Shown here: one piece after another, positions 54,642 through 63,403 of the stretch | Position numbering within the stretch: the stretch's first letter is position 1 | How the letters are laid out: each line of letters begins with the position of its first letter | Source of the DNA: Desertivirga brevis | GTDB lineage: Bacteria; Bacteroidota; Bacteroidia; Sphingobacteriales; Sphingobacteriaceae | NCBI RefSeq assembly: GCF_017355835.1 | Contig: NZ_JAFEWF010000002.1 | Location: 248,001 to 312,000 of the forward strand | Reading direction: 5' to 3' | Length of the DNA: 64,000 nt | Position numbers and translations under genes: made by a program | The notes under the pieces: model-generated | What the model was told of the DNA's origin: nothing | What the model saw: the letters and a program-made list of their open reading frames with translations, nothing else | The model's database searches: none

Positions 54642-55877
54642 TTGAACCTGAAATACGTTAAACGGCTTTTGTTATTTGCAACCTTAATGCTGCTGGCGTT
54701 GCAAAGTGGAAGAGCTCAGTTTAAGCTGGAAAAGTTACGAAACAATGAAGCTTTTGAATTCCGGTTCATCAAAAACCTGATCATCATACCACTGATTATC
54801 AATAATAAGGGCCCCTTTAATTTTGTCCTGGATACCGGTGTGGGCGTATTCCTGATAACTGATCCTGGGTTGGTCGATTCTTTGAAACTTCCTAGATCTC
54901 TTCGCAAAATAAAAGTTGTTGGCTTTGGAGAGGGGAAGGAACTTGAGGCTAGTGTTACTGGTCATTTAGACGTTGCGGTAAGCTCTGCGATAACAGGAAG
55001 CCTGCCGGCCGCCATACTAAAAGAAGATGCTTTCGACCTTTCTTCCTATACAGGTATCCCAATTCATGGTCTGCTTGGTTATGAGTTCTTTAACAGTTTT
55101 ACTGTCAGGATGAATTATGCCAATAAGATTATTAAAGTTTACAGACCGGAAGCCCGCTATGCTTTTAGGAGAGGAAAAGCTATTCCTATTATGATTGTGG
55201 CCGGTAAACCTTATGTTAATGTTGAACTATCTCTGGGTGATACGTTATTCTGGGTGAAGTTGGTCATCGACACGGGAGCTGGTCATCCACTTTGGTTGGA
55301 GAGTATTGAGGGAAAGGCTGTCAAATTGCCTCAACAAAATATAAGAGCGAATTTAGGAGTCGGTTTGAGCGGAAGGATCGATGGTTCGATGGGACGGCTT
55401 GGTACGTTAAAACTGGGTAAGTTTGAATTAAAAGAAGTTGTGGCTGCTTTTCCTGATTTCGAAGATGTGGGGTCAAAGGTATCTGCGGAACGTAACGGCA
55501 ATATGGGAAATGCCGTGTTGAAGAAGTTTGAAGTGATTTTCGATTACCAGAGGAGCTTGTTATTCTTACGGCCAAATCATGATTTCAAAAAGCCTTTTGA
55601 ACACGACATGAGCGGATTGGAGCTGATCTATCATTCTCCGGATTATGAAAGGTTGTTTATCGGAAGAGTTGAACCTGGTTCTGCCGGAGATTTAATTGGC
55701 CTTGGGGTAAACGATGAAATAGTAGATATTAATTTCCGAAGGGCCAAAGACTGGAATATTGATGAGATCTATCAGTTGTTCAGATCGCGCCCTGAAAGAG
55801 GGGTTTTGCTAACCGTACTTCCTAAGGGAGAAAAGAAAACACAGGTGGTATTGTTAACATTAAAAAGGAGGATCTGA
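54642..55877 (+). CDS. Secreted two-DTG aspartyl protease with C-terminal PDZ domain
   Basis: A 411-residue protein starting at a TTG (54642) that gives a good signal peptide (VKRLLLFATLMLLALQSGRAQ). Two retropepsin-like units each carry the catalytic motif: FVLDTGVG (about 63-70) and VIDTGAG (about 209-215), so one chain can form the full active site. A PDZ domain follows (about 325-411, with RVEPGSAGDLIGLGVNDEI). It is likely a periplasmic protease that binds C-terminal or unfolded peptides. Divergent from the aldolase-like gene. Confidence 0.88.
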   Translation: MNLKYVKRLLLFATLMLLALQSGRAQFKLEKLRNNEAFEFRFIKNLIIIPLIINNKGPFNFVLDTGVGVFLITDPGLVDSLKLPRSLRKIKVVGFGEGKELEASVTGHLDVAVSSAITGSLPAAILKEDAFDLSSYTGIPIHGLLGYEFFNSFTVRMNYANKIIKVYRPEARYAFRRGKAIPIMIVAGKPYVNVELSLGDTLFWVKLVIDTGAGHPLWLESIEGKAVKLPQQNIRANLGVGLSGRIDGSMGRLGTLKLGKFELKEVVAAFPDFEDVGSKVSAERNGNMGNAVLKKFEVIFDYQRSLLFLRPNHDFKKPFEHDMSGLELIYHSPDYERLFIGRVEPGSAGDLIGLGVNDEIVDINFRRAKDWNIDEIYQLFRSRPERGVLLTVLPKGEKKTQVVLLTLKRRI

Positions 55878-55891
55878 GGACCCTCCCTTCT

Positions 55892-57085
55892 TTAGCTTTT
55901 TAAATTTCCTTCGAGATCGATATTACGGTCGAAGGGCTTTAAGTACAGATCCACTAATCGCGCGAATTCTCTCCTGGTAATAAATTTCTTAGGGTCGAAT
56001 TTGCCGGATAATTTTAAGGTCCTGTTCCAACCTCTTTCTACCTCTTTGTCAAGTTCATTTCCTCGACTCCCTGCAAATTTTATCAGACTTAGTACATCTT
56101 CAACGGTTAAACGGTCTGCCTTATGATCCAGAAACCAAATTTGACTTCTGGAGTAATATTCTCTTATAGGCTGACGGATTTCATCCATTGTTACAGTCGA
56201 ATCATGAAGGAAAAGAAACTGCTCGTTTTTCAATTTACCCTTCAAAATTCCGGTAACTGCAATTTTCTGAATTGACCCCGCTAGCGAATCAGTTACAGGA
56301 ACATCATCAAACTTCAGAAATTGAGAATTAAATGTTACAAGTTCTCCCTGTGTTTTTCTTACGTTCAGATCTTTACTAGCAACTTTGAAAAAAGCGCAGT
56401 AAGCAGCCGCTGTTCCTGCTCCCTGCCCAACAAGCATATTGGGATTTAAGCTCTCGGCTATAACCAGAAAGTTTTCTGCATTTTGGGCCAAAAGGGCAGT
56501 TACAGGAATGCCAGCTGGGTAGTATCCCTTTACTTCGCTTATGGCAACAGAGGTTCGGTATAGTTTATCAGGATAAACACCGGTTGTTGTTTTTAGGCCA
56601 CCAACAGTAACTTTAGCAAGCTTAGCTATTTCACTGTTCTTCGTCGCATCAACCACCACATCGGCTTTGATTTCCCGTTTGTCAGTGAGCTCGATCTCCC
56701 AGTTCTTTCCATCTTTCTCAATTTTCTTCACGAGCCCTTTCCTAATAACAGAGAGGTTTTTGATAGTGTCTGTCCATCCTTTGAATACTGTAGCCGTATA
56801 AGCCGGCAGCAAATTATCATTGCTCAGGTTCTTTCCTTTTTGCAAAGAATCTACTCGCTTTAAAAAATCCGCGTAAACTCCAATCTTATAAGCTTTATCA
56901 GAAGGTGTTAGGATAACCTGGTCAAGGCCATTCTGATCTATTAAAATTGTTTTAACTCCTGAATGAGCGGATTGTATTGCTGCTGCAAGCCCTGCGGGTG
57001 TGGCTCCGAAAACCACTACACCTGTTTTTTGTGCATATGACGACAAGCTTAACAGACATAATAATCCTAAAATGTATCTCTTCAT
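55892..57085 (-). CDS. Secreted FAD-dependent oxidoreductase
   Basis: A 397-residue protein with a signal peptide (LLCLLSLSSYAQ) and an N-terminal FAD motif VVFGATPAGLAAAIQSA (about 24-40), of the FAD_oxidored/GIDA-like type. The middle has VVDATKNSEIAKLA, where FAD-linked families place an Asp-Ala-T motif, and GQGAGTAAAYCAF. A periplasmic location is unusual for an FAD protein and suggests export with bound cofactor, but Tat features (twin Arg) are absent. Substrate unknown. Confidence 0.82.
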   Translation of the reverse strand: MKRYILGLLCLLSLSSYAQKTGVVVFGATPAGLAAAIQSAHSGVKTILIDQNGLDQVILTPSDKAYKIGVYADFLKRVDSLQKGKNLSNDNLLPAYTATVFKGWTDTIKNLSVIRKGLVKKIEKDGKNWEIELTDKREIKADVVVDATKNSEIAKLAKVTVGGLKTTTGVYPDKLYRTSVAISEVKGYYPAGIPVTALLAQNAENFLVIAESLNPNMLVGQGAGTAAAYCAFFKVASKDLNVRKTQGELVTFNSQFLKFDDVPVTDSLAGSIQKIAVTGILKGKLKNEQFLFLHDSTVTMDEIRQPIREYYSRSQIWFLDHKADRLTVEDVLSLIKFAGSRGNELDKEVERGWNRTLKLSGKFDPKKFITRREFARLVDLYLKPFDRNIDLEGNLKS

Positions 57086-57260
57086 TTAGTCCTTTTGATT
57101 TTTGTAATTGTTAATTTGTTTTTATTGGGAAAAAACCTTCAAATTATTTTATTCCAATTAGGAACACCTGTTCGGAAAGTTTTTCAAAGATATACGACAG
57201 ATGAACGATATAAAGGATTAGTCGGTTTTCTGTCATTTAAATTAACAAAAATTAACAACA

Positions 57261-58379
57261 TTATGAGCGCTTATGGTAACTTAATATTGCCCAGCTGTTC
57301 AGGATTATGCCGAAGCCCAGAACTGTAAGTGTCTGGGGCAAAATATCCGCTAAGCTGCTTCCTTTTAAAATTACCATTCGCATTACTTCAACAAAGTAAG
57401 TAACAGGATTTAGCCGGGTGATCATTTTGGCCCATTCGGGCATGCTATCAATGGAAGTATAAAGGCCGCTTAATAGAATAAAGATCATCATTAAAAAGAA
57501 AGAGATAAGCATAGCTTGCTGCTGATTGCTGGTATAGTTAGAAATTAGCAAACCCAGTCCAAGAATAGAGAAGAGATAAATAGCTGCAAAAGCATAAATA
57601 GTATAAAAATGTCCAAGCGGAAATATGCCGTAGAACAACCTGGCGATGGTAAGACCGATAGTGAGGATAGCCATTCCAAGGATCCAAAAGGGGATAAGTT
57701 TCCCTAATATAAAATGGTGTCTTTTTATCGGCGTAACGTTAATCTGCTCAATCGTTCCCATTTCTTTTTCCTTAACAATGTTGAGGGTAGCCAGGAAGGA
57801 GCCTACCATTGTTATAAGCACTACTAATATCCCAGGGACCATAAAGAACTTATAGTTCATCAGAGGATTGAACCAATTTGAATAGGTTATATCAATGGTA
57901 GGTTCTGGATTTAGCCTCGGAAATTGTATCCATTTCAACCGAACTTCTCTGTTGTAATCTTGTATGATCATTCCCAGGTATGCTCCACCAAGATTAGCTT
58001 TAACTCCATTGATCGCATTTACAGCCATAAAAATTTTGCTCTCGTTTTCTTTCACGAGGTCTTTTTCAAACCTTGCAGGAATAGTAAGTATCAGGTCTGA
58101 TTTCTCTCGTTCGATATCTTCTATAGCACTTTTATAGGAAGCACTATAATTGGTAAGCCTGAAATAGCCAGAAGCTGTTATTTTTGAAATAAGTTGCTGC
58201 GAATACGAAGAATGGTCATGGTCTACTACTGTTAGCTTTATGTTCTTCATCTCGTAGTCTGCTGCCTGGGGAAGCAGTATTAGCTGCATCATAGGCATTA
58301 TGAATATGATACGAAGGATGGAGGGATCTCTGAAGATCTGCCTGAATTCTTTCTGGAGCAGGAATTTCAATGTTCTCAT
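57261..58379 (-). CDS. ABC-2 type transporter permease (second)
   Basis: A 372-residue permease of the ABC2_membrane_3 / YbhR-YbhS type: one N-terminal helix (FIMPMMQLILLP), a large periplasmic domain (about 40-170), and five C-terminal helices from about 175. The motif EKEMGTIEQINVTPIKRHHFILGK after the second helix is the family's coupling region. It is last in the exporter operon and overlaps the other permease by 4 bases (ATGA). Confidence 0.93.
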   Translation of the reverse strand: MRTLKFLLQKEFRQIFRDPSILRIIFIMPMMQLILLPQAADYEMKNIKLTVVDHDHSSYSQQLISKITASGYFRLTNYSASYKSAIEDIEREKSDLILTIPARFEKDLVKENESKIFMAVNAINGVKANLGGAYLGMIIQDYNREVRLKWIQFPRLNPEPTIDITYSNWFNPLMNYKFFMVPGILVVLITMVGSFLATLNIVKEKEMGTIEQINVTPIKRHHFILGKLIPFWILGMAILTIGLTIARLFYGIFPLGHFYTIYAFAAIYLFSILGLGLLISNYTSNQQQAMLISFFLMMIFILLSGLYTSIDSMPEWAKMITRLNPVTYFVEVMRMVILKGSSLADILPQTLTVLGFGIILNSWAILSYHKRS

Positions 58380-59482
58380 GCCAGTCGGATTTTAAATTTT
58401 TTAATACTTAGCAGCAGGAAGAAGCTGGTCATGAAAGCTAAGATCAGCGTTTCCCTCCATACCGATCCCAAACCCACACCTTTGATCATTACTGACTTTA
58501 CTATAAAGTAGAACCACTTTGCAGGAACGATATTTGAAATTATTTGCAGTGGCAGCGGCATGTTCTCTATAGGAAACATGAAACCGCTTAACATTACGGT
58601 TGGCAAGAACATTCCGGTAAGGGAGATAAACATAGCCGTTTGCTGCGAATCAGTCGCGGTAGAAATTAACAAACCAAGTGCGAGGGAGGTAAGGGTAAAT
58701 AGAATTGCTTCCGAAACAAGAAGGATAATACTGCCGTTGATTGGTACGTCGAGTACAAATACACTTAGCAGGAGTATTGTACTTATATTTATAATAGATA
58801 AAAGCAGGTAGGGAACCGCTTTAGCGATTACGATCTTTAAAGGTTGAACAGGTGATACCAGCATTATCTCCATAGTTCCAAGCTCTTTCTCTTTTACGAT
58901 AGTTATGGCTGTCATCATTGTACAGATTAACATTAATACCATAGACATTACACCAGGTACAAAGCTATATGCGCCCTTTAGCTGTGGGTTGTACAACATT
59001 CTATATTCTGTTCTAATACTATACGGAAGTTTTAGACCGTCATTCATCCTGCTCTGGTAATCCATTATTATGTTACTTGCGTAAGAATTCATAGTATTGG
59101 CAAGATTAGGGTCGGAAGCATCCGTAATAAGTTGTATCTGTGCTTTATTGAAGTGCTTTAAGTCGCTGGCGAAGTTTTGAGGAAATACAATCACCATTTT
59201 TATTTCCGCCTTCTTAAACTCAGCTTCAACTTCTTTGTAAGATCTCAACTTCTTCTGAATAGTGAAATAGTTGCTGGCATCAAGTTCAGTGGCGATAGAC
59301 TGGGTAGCAGCGTCCTTTGACTGGTCAAGTATGGCAATAGATGAATCCTTTACCTCGTTAGTCAGGGCGAAGCCAAAGATAATGATCTGCACGATCGGCA
59401 TCACCAGAAGGATAAACAGTGTTCGCTTGTCCCTGCTGATATGGTAAAATTCTTTTTTTACAAAGGATATAAATTGATTCAT
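58376..59482 (-). CDS. ABC-2 type transporter permease (first)
   Basis: A 368-residue permease homologous to the next one: N-terminal helix (LFILLVMPIVQIIIFGFAL), periplasmic domain, and five C-terminal helices, with the coupling segment EKELGTMEIMLVSPVQPLK at about 200. The two permeases would form a heterodimeric channel. A purine-rich stretch GAAGGAGGGA lies before the ATG, an unusually strong ribosome-binding site for this genome. It follows the second ATPase by 53 bases. Confidence 0.93.
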   Translation of the reverse strand: MNQFISFVKKEFYHISRDKRTLFILLVMPIVQIIIFGFALTNEVKDSSIAILDQSKDAATQSIATELDASNYFTIQKKLRSYKEVEAEFKKAEIKMVIVFPQNFASDLKHFNKAQIQLITDASDPNLANTMNSYASNIIMDYQSRMNDGLKLPYSIRTEYRMLYNPQLKGAYSFVPGVMSMVLMLICTMMTAITIVKEKELGTMEIMLVSPVQPLKIVIAKAVPYLLLSIINISTILLLSVFVLDVPINGSIILLVSEAILFTLTSLALGLLISTATDSQQTAMFISLTGMFLPTVMLSGFMFPIENMPLPLQIISNIVPAKWFYFIVKSVMIKGVGLGSVWRETLILAFMTSFFLLLSIKKFKIRLA

Positions 59483-59535
59483 ATTTTAACATTCCCTCCT
59501 TCTGTCATTCGTTCAATCTCTTATATAAAAATTCC

Positions 59536-60279
59536 TCACTCACTTCTTACTGCTTTCCTGGCCAGTTTCAGGAACACTTCATCCATTGATCCTGCCTGAA
59601 AGGTTTGCTTAAGGCTTTTTGGAGAATCAAGTGCTTCAATCTTGCCGTCTACCATGATTGAGACCCTGTTGCAATATTCCGCCTCGTCCATATAGTGGGT
59701 CGTAACGAAAATAGTGATACCGTTTTCAGCAGCTTCATAAATGAGGTTCCAAAATTCTCTCCGTGTTACCGGGTCTACGCCTCCCGTTGGCTCGTCAAGG
59801 AACACTATGCTTGGCTCATGGAAAATGGCAACTGAAAAGGCAAGCTTCTGCTTCCAACCCAAGGGAAGAGACCTCACCAGTTTCTTTGCTTCATTTTGGA
59901 GATGCAAGGTATTCAGCACATAAGCGGTTTTTTGTTTAATAGCCTTATCGCTCATGCCATAGATCCCGCCATAGAACTGCATATTTTCCTTAACGGTAAG
60001 GTCTTCATACAAAGAGAACTTCTGACTCATATAGCCGATGCTTCTCTTGATGTCTTCTGCTTGTTTATAGACATCAAATCCAGCAACACTTGCTTTCCCT
60101 GAGGACGGAACTGATAAACCACAAAGCATTCTCATTGCTGTGGTTTTCCCAGCACCATTAGCACCAAGAAATCCGAATATTTCTCCCTTTTTTACGTCAA
60201 AGGAGATTGCATCTACAGCAGTAAAGTTGGAGAATCGCTTAGTAAGTTTGTCTGTAATAATAACGCTCTCGGTCATCAT
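59536..60279 (-). CDS. ABC transporter ATPase (second, YbhF C-half-like)
   Basis: A protein of 247 residues from the ATG at 60279 that overlaps the stop of the first ATPase (ATGATGA). Walker A is GANGAGKT and Walker B is IVFLDEPTGGVDP. The signature loop reads LPLGWKQKL instead of LSGGxxQ, which is characteristic of the second ATPase half in the YbhF/RbbA-type exporters. It should pair with the first ATPase to drive the heterodimeric permease. Confidence 0.92.
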   Translation of the reverse strand: MMTESVIITDKLTKRFSNFTAVDAISFDVKKGEIFGFLGANGAGKTTAMRMLCGLSVPSSGKASVAGFDVYKQAEDIKRSIGYMSQKFSLYEDLTVKENMQFYGGIYGMSDKAIKQKTAYVLNTLHLQNEAKKLVRSLPLGWKQKLAFSVAIFHEPSIVFLDEPTGGVDPVTRREFWNLIYEAAENGITIFVTTHYMDEAEYCNRVSIMVDGKIEALDSPKSLKQTFQAGSMDEVFLKLARKAVRSE

Positions 60280-61190
60280 GATTTCATTAATGCAATAAAG
60301 CAATCTTCAATTCCCGGTGTTACTTCTGATGTCACCGGATTCTTATGTCGAAATTTTAGAAATTCCTTGACATCAGCCAGGGAAGCGTTTTCTTTTAACA
60401 CCAGGTGATGGTATTCTCCAAAGGCGTACGCATTCTCTGTACCTTCAAAATCCTTGAGGTCTTTGAGCAAATCAAACATCTTGTCAGACTTTACTCCAAT
60501 AAGCTTTCGTTTGAAATCATTAATAATGCCTTTGGGTGAATTAATTGAAAGGATATCACCGCTTTGAATTAACGCAACCCGGTCACAGAGGCTAGCTTCG
60601 TCCATATAAGGTGTGGATACTAAAATGGTAATGCCTTGCCTTTTAAGGTCTTGTAACATATCCCAGAATTCTTTACGGGAAACAGCATCCACACCAGTAG
60701 TAGGTTCGTCAAGGAAGAGAACAGAGGGACGGTGGATCAAGGCACAGCTCAAAGCGAGTTTTTGTTTCATTCCGCCAGAAAGCTTACCCGCTTTTCTATC
60801 CTTAAACGGCTCAATCTGTGAATAGATATCTTTAATCAATTCGTAGTTCTCCTGTATGGAGGTATCGAAAATGGTTGCAAAGAATTCAAGGTTTTCAGCT
60901 ACCGTAAGGTCCTGATAAAGAGAAAAGCGTCCGGGCATATAGCCAACTCGTCTTCGAATGCTTTTGAAGTCTTTTACCACATCATAGCCATCCACGGTGG
61001 CAATTCCTCCGTCGGGGACAAGCAAAGTGGTAAGGATACGGGAGAGGCTTGTTTTTCCTGCTCCGTCTGGCCCTATAATGCCAAATAGTTCTCCCCGGTT
61101 TACATCAAATGAGACTTCTTTCAGCGCCTCTGTTACGGATTTTTTGTCGCCGTATTTCTTTACCAGCTTTTCTGTAACAACTGCTTTCAT
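60276..61190 (-). CDS. ABC transporter ATPase (first, YbhF N-half-like)
   Basis: A 304-residue ATPase with Walker A G40PDGAGKT47, signature LSGGMKQKL, Walker B VLFLDEPTTGVDA and a C-terminal extension of about 75 residues (KLIGVKSDKMFDLLKDLKDFEG on). In E. coli YbhF this and the next ATPase are fused in one chain; here they are separate with overlapping stop and start codons. Its own start overlaps the HlyD-like gene by 4 bases (ATGA). Confidence 0.93.
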   Translation of the reverse strand: MKAVVTEKLVKKYGDKKSVTEALKEVSFDVNRGELFGIIGPDGAGKTSLSRILTTLLVPDGGIATVDGYDVVKDFKSIRRRVGYMPGRFSLYQDLTVAENLEFFATIFDTSIQENYELIKDIYSQIEPFKDRKAGKLSGGMKQKLALSCALIHRPSVLFLDEPTTGVDAVSRKEFWDMLQDLKRQGITILVSTPYMDEASLCDRVALIQSGDILSINSPKGIINDFKRKLIGVKSDKMFDLLKDLKDFEGTENAYAFGEYHHLVLKENASLADVKEFLKFRHKNPVTSEVTPGIEDCFIALMKS

Positions 61191-62122
61191 AGCCTTAACA
61201 ATACTTCGCCGTACATGCCAATCTTCAGGAAGCCGTCGTTCTTAACCTTAACTTTTGCAGCATAAACAAGATTGGCTCGTTCATCTTTTGTTTGTATGGT
61301 TTTAGGGGTGAATTCTGCTTTGTCTGAGATCCAAGTTAAAGTTCCAGGGTAATCTTTGTAATCGTCTGCTCCTTTATCCACACGCACAACTACCTTTTGT
61401 CCCAATTTAACTTCGGATAGTTGACTTCCGCTGATATAGGCTCTTAAGGTAATTGTGGAAAGATCTGCAATTTTATAAAGAGCTTTCCCCGGTGATGTTA
61501 TTTCACCTGCTTCGGCGTATTTAGTTAAGACAGTTCCATTAACTGGATTTGTGATCTTAGCCCTTTCTATCTGATCATTGATCTGTTCCGCTCGTTTACT
61601 TAAAGGCTCACCTTCGCTCAGAACGCTTCTGTTCTGTGTAGAAACATTACTTTGCTGAACATTGATCTGTTGTCTGGTTACTGACATTTGTCTCTGAAGA
61701 ACAATGATTTGTGAGTTTATATCGTCCAGCTGCTTCCCGGTTGCAGCATCTTGCTTTAAAAGATTCTCGATCCGCTTACGTTCATGAATGAAATTTGAGA
61801 GTTGGGACTGCTGTACCTTAAGCTGGTCTTGTAGTAGAATGACCTGCGGATTGACATCAGAGGTTTTTTCACGCAGCGCCCTGATGCTTGCCTCAACTTG
61901 TTCTTTCTGCAAGACGAGGTTTTCTGCATCAATACTTCCGACTACCTTATTTCGTGGAATCCCCTGTCCTTCTTCTATATCGAGTGAAATTATCTTTCCT
62001 GCTACTTCTGAAGAGACTATCACTTCGTCCGCCTCAAAAGTCCCTGTGGCATCAGCTTTATTATTGTCTGTGTTGCATGCAGCAATAAAGGCTGCCATGG
62101 TAAAAAGTAGTATTTTCTTCAT
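61187..62122 (-). CDS. HlyD-family periplasmic adaptor lipoprotein of the exporter
   Basis: A 311-residue membrane fusion protein with a lipobox IAAC (Cys16), a biotinyl-lipoyl-like region split around a long coiled coil (about 65-165, Gln-rich heptads), and a barrel domain with TNPVNGTVLTKYAEAGEITSPG. It links the inner-membrane ABC part to the TolC-like channel, as YbhG does in E. coli. Starts one base after the TolC-like stop. Confidence 0.92.
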   Translation of the reverse strand: MKKILLFTMAAFIAACNTDNNKADATGTFEADEVIVSSEVAGKIISLDIEEGQGIPRNKVVGSIDAENLVLQKEQVEASIRALREKTSDVNPQVILLQDQLKVQQSQLSNFIHERKRIENLLKQDAATGKQLDDINSQIIVLQRQMSVTRQQINVQQSNVSTQNRSVLSEGEPLSKRAEQINDQIERAKITNPVNGTVLTKYAEAGEITSPGKALYKIADLSTITLRAYISGSQLSEVKLGQKVVVRVDKGADDYKDYPGTLTWISDKAEFTPKTIQTKDERANLVYAAKVKVKNDGFLKIGMYGEVLLRL

Positions 62123-62123
62123 T

Positions 62124-63392
62124 TTAATAACCTGCTATCGTGCTGTAATTTAATTGAGCTTGTAATAGTTGAAGTTGATGAGTGACGAGCATTTGCCTTG
62201 CCTGGTCTGCCGCGTTTACTTCCCTGATATAGTCGGAGGTGGTGATCACCTGATTTTCTAACTGTGCACTCGCTGCTGTTTTTACCTTTTCCCTTAAGGC
62301 TATGATCTGCTTATCCGTATCAACCAGTAATTCAAGTTTTTCAATTTCTGCTTTTTGTTGAATCAATTGGGAGTTTGTATTTAGCAGAAATGTCTCTTTT
62401 TGCAGGTCAGCAGATTTAGCGTTTATATCTGCAATCTGTTTGTCTTTTTTATAAGTATAGAGGTTGCTGATGTTCCAGTTCAACCGTAGCCCACCTATAT
62501 AAAACCAGTCGAATTGATTCTCCAACATGTTCAGTCCGGGTCTGCCGTAACCACCCTGTCCGAACAGGCTGGCCTTTGGTAAGTTTCTAGATGTAATAAG
62601 CTTTTTTTGTTGAACCGCCAATAATGTCTGCTTATCATAGAGCTTGAGCTCCGGCCGTTTTATTTTTGAAACTACCTCTATTTTATTTGGCCACTCCAGC
62701 TGAACATTTATTGGTAATGCCTCACCAACAAACAGGCCCAGGGTGCGTATCAAACCTTTCCGTGATGCCATTAATTCTATCTTGCGCTGATCGGCTTTCA
62801 ATAGTTCTGCCTCCAGAGAATTAAGGTTGGAACGGAATGCGACGCCATTATTTACAAGGGCTTCCGTTTTTTTATACCCTGTTTTTATATCAGCCCTTAT
62901 CAAATCTGCTTGTTTCGTTTGCTCATCCAATAACAGAATACTAAGGTAGATCTGCTGAATCCTGTCCTTTAGTTTATGTAACTCAACTTCCACTTTTTCT
63001 CGTTCCACCTCCGAGTTTAATTTTTGTAGCTGTTTTTGATTGCTGATCATTCTTCCGTCAAATACGGTCTGATTCAAATCAACAACTGCTTTGTACTGAT
63101 CTTTGCTCAGAGGATTGACAAAGATTCCTGGAATGGGAATATTAACACTGGTAACGTCTGATTGATAAGTTGCCTGTGCATTAAGGGAAACTTGCGGAAG
63201 GTATCCCTTAATCAAGTTTTGCAGGGTAAGATGTTCGGTTTCATCTATCAGTCGTTGTTGTTCTAACATCGGATAATGTTCCCTGGCTTTTTGCTGAATA
63301 GTCTCGAGATTCAGCTGCTGTCCCGTACTTACGATAGGAGAGAGTACTGCTATTAATCTAACCAATCTGTTTAACCAAATAGTTAATTTCAT
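62124..63392 (-). CDS. TolC-family outer membrane efflux channel
   Basis: A 422-residue outer membrane factor with a signal peptide (IAVLSPIVSTGQQ) and the duplicated alpha-helical/beta layout: helices at 30-65 and 115-200, and again at 305-415 (Gln/Lys-rich, with coiled-coil pattern). It supplies the outer membrane duct of the tripartite system. It lies 11 bases after the TetR gene and one base before the adaptor. Confidence 0.9.
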   Translation of the reverse strand: MKLTIWLNRLVRLIAVLSPIVSTGQQLNLETIQQKAREHYPMLEQQRLIDETEHLTLQNLIKGYLPQVSLNAQATYQSDVTSVNIPIPGIFVNPLSKDQYKAVVDLNQTVFDGRMISNQKQLQKLNSEVEREKVEVELHKLKDRIQQIYLSILLLDEQTKQADLIRADIKTGYKKTEALVNNGVAFRSNLNSLEAELLKADQRKIELMASRKGLIRTLGLFVGEALPINVQLEWPNKIEVVSKIKRPELKLYDKQTLLAVQQKKLITSRNLPKASLFGQGGYGRPGLNMLENQFDWFYIGGLRLNWNISNLYTYKKDKQIADINAKSADLQKETFLLNTNSQLIQQKAEIEKLELLVDTDKQIIALREKVKTAASAQLENQVITTSDYIREVNAADQARQMLVTHQLQLLQAQLNYSTIAGY

Positions 63393-63403
63393 CGCAAATT
63401 TTT

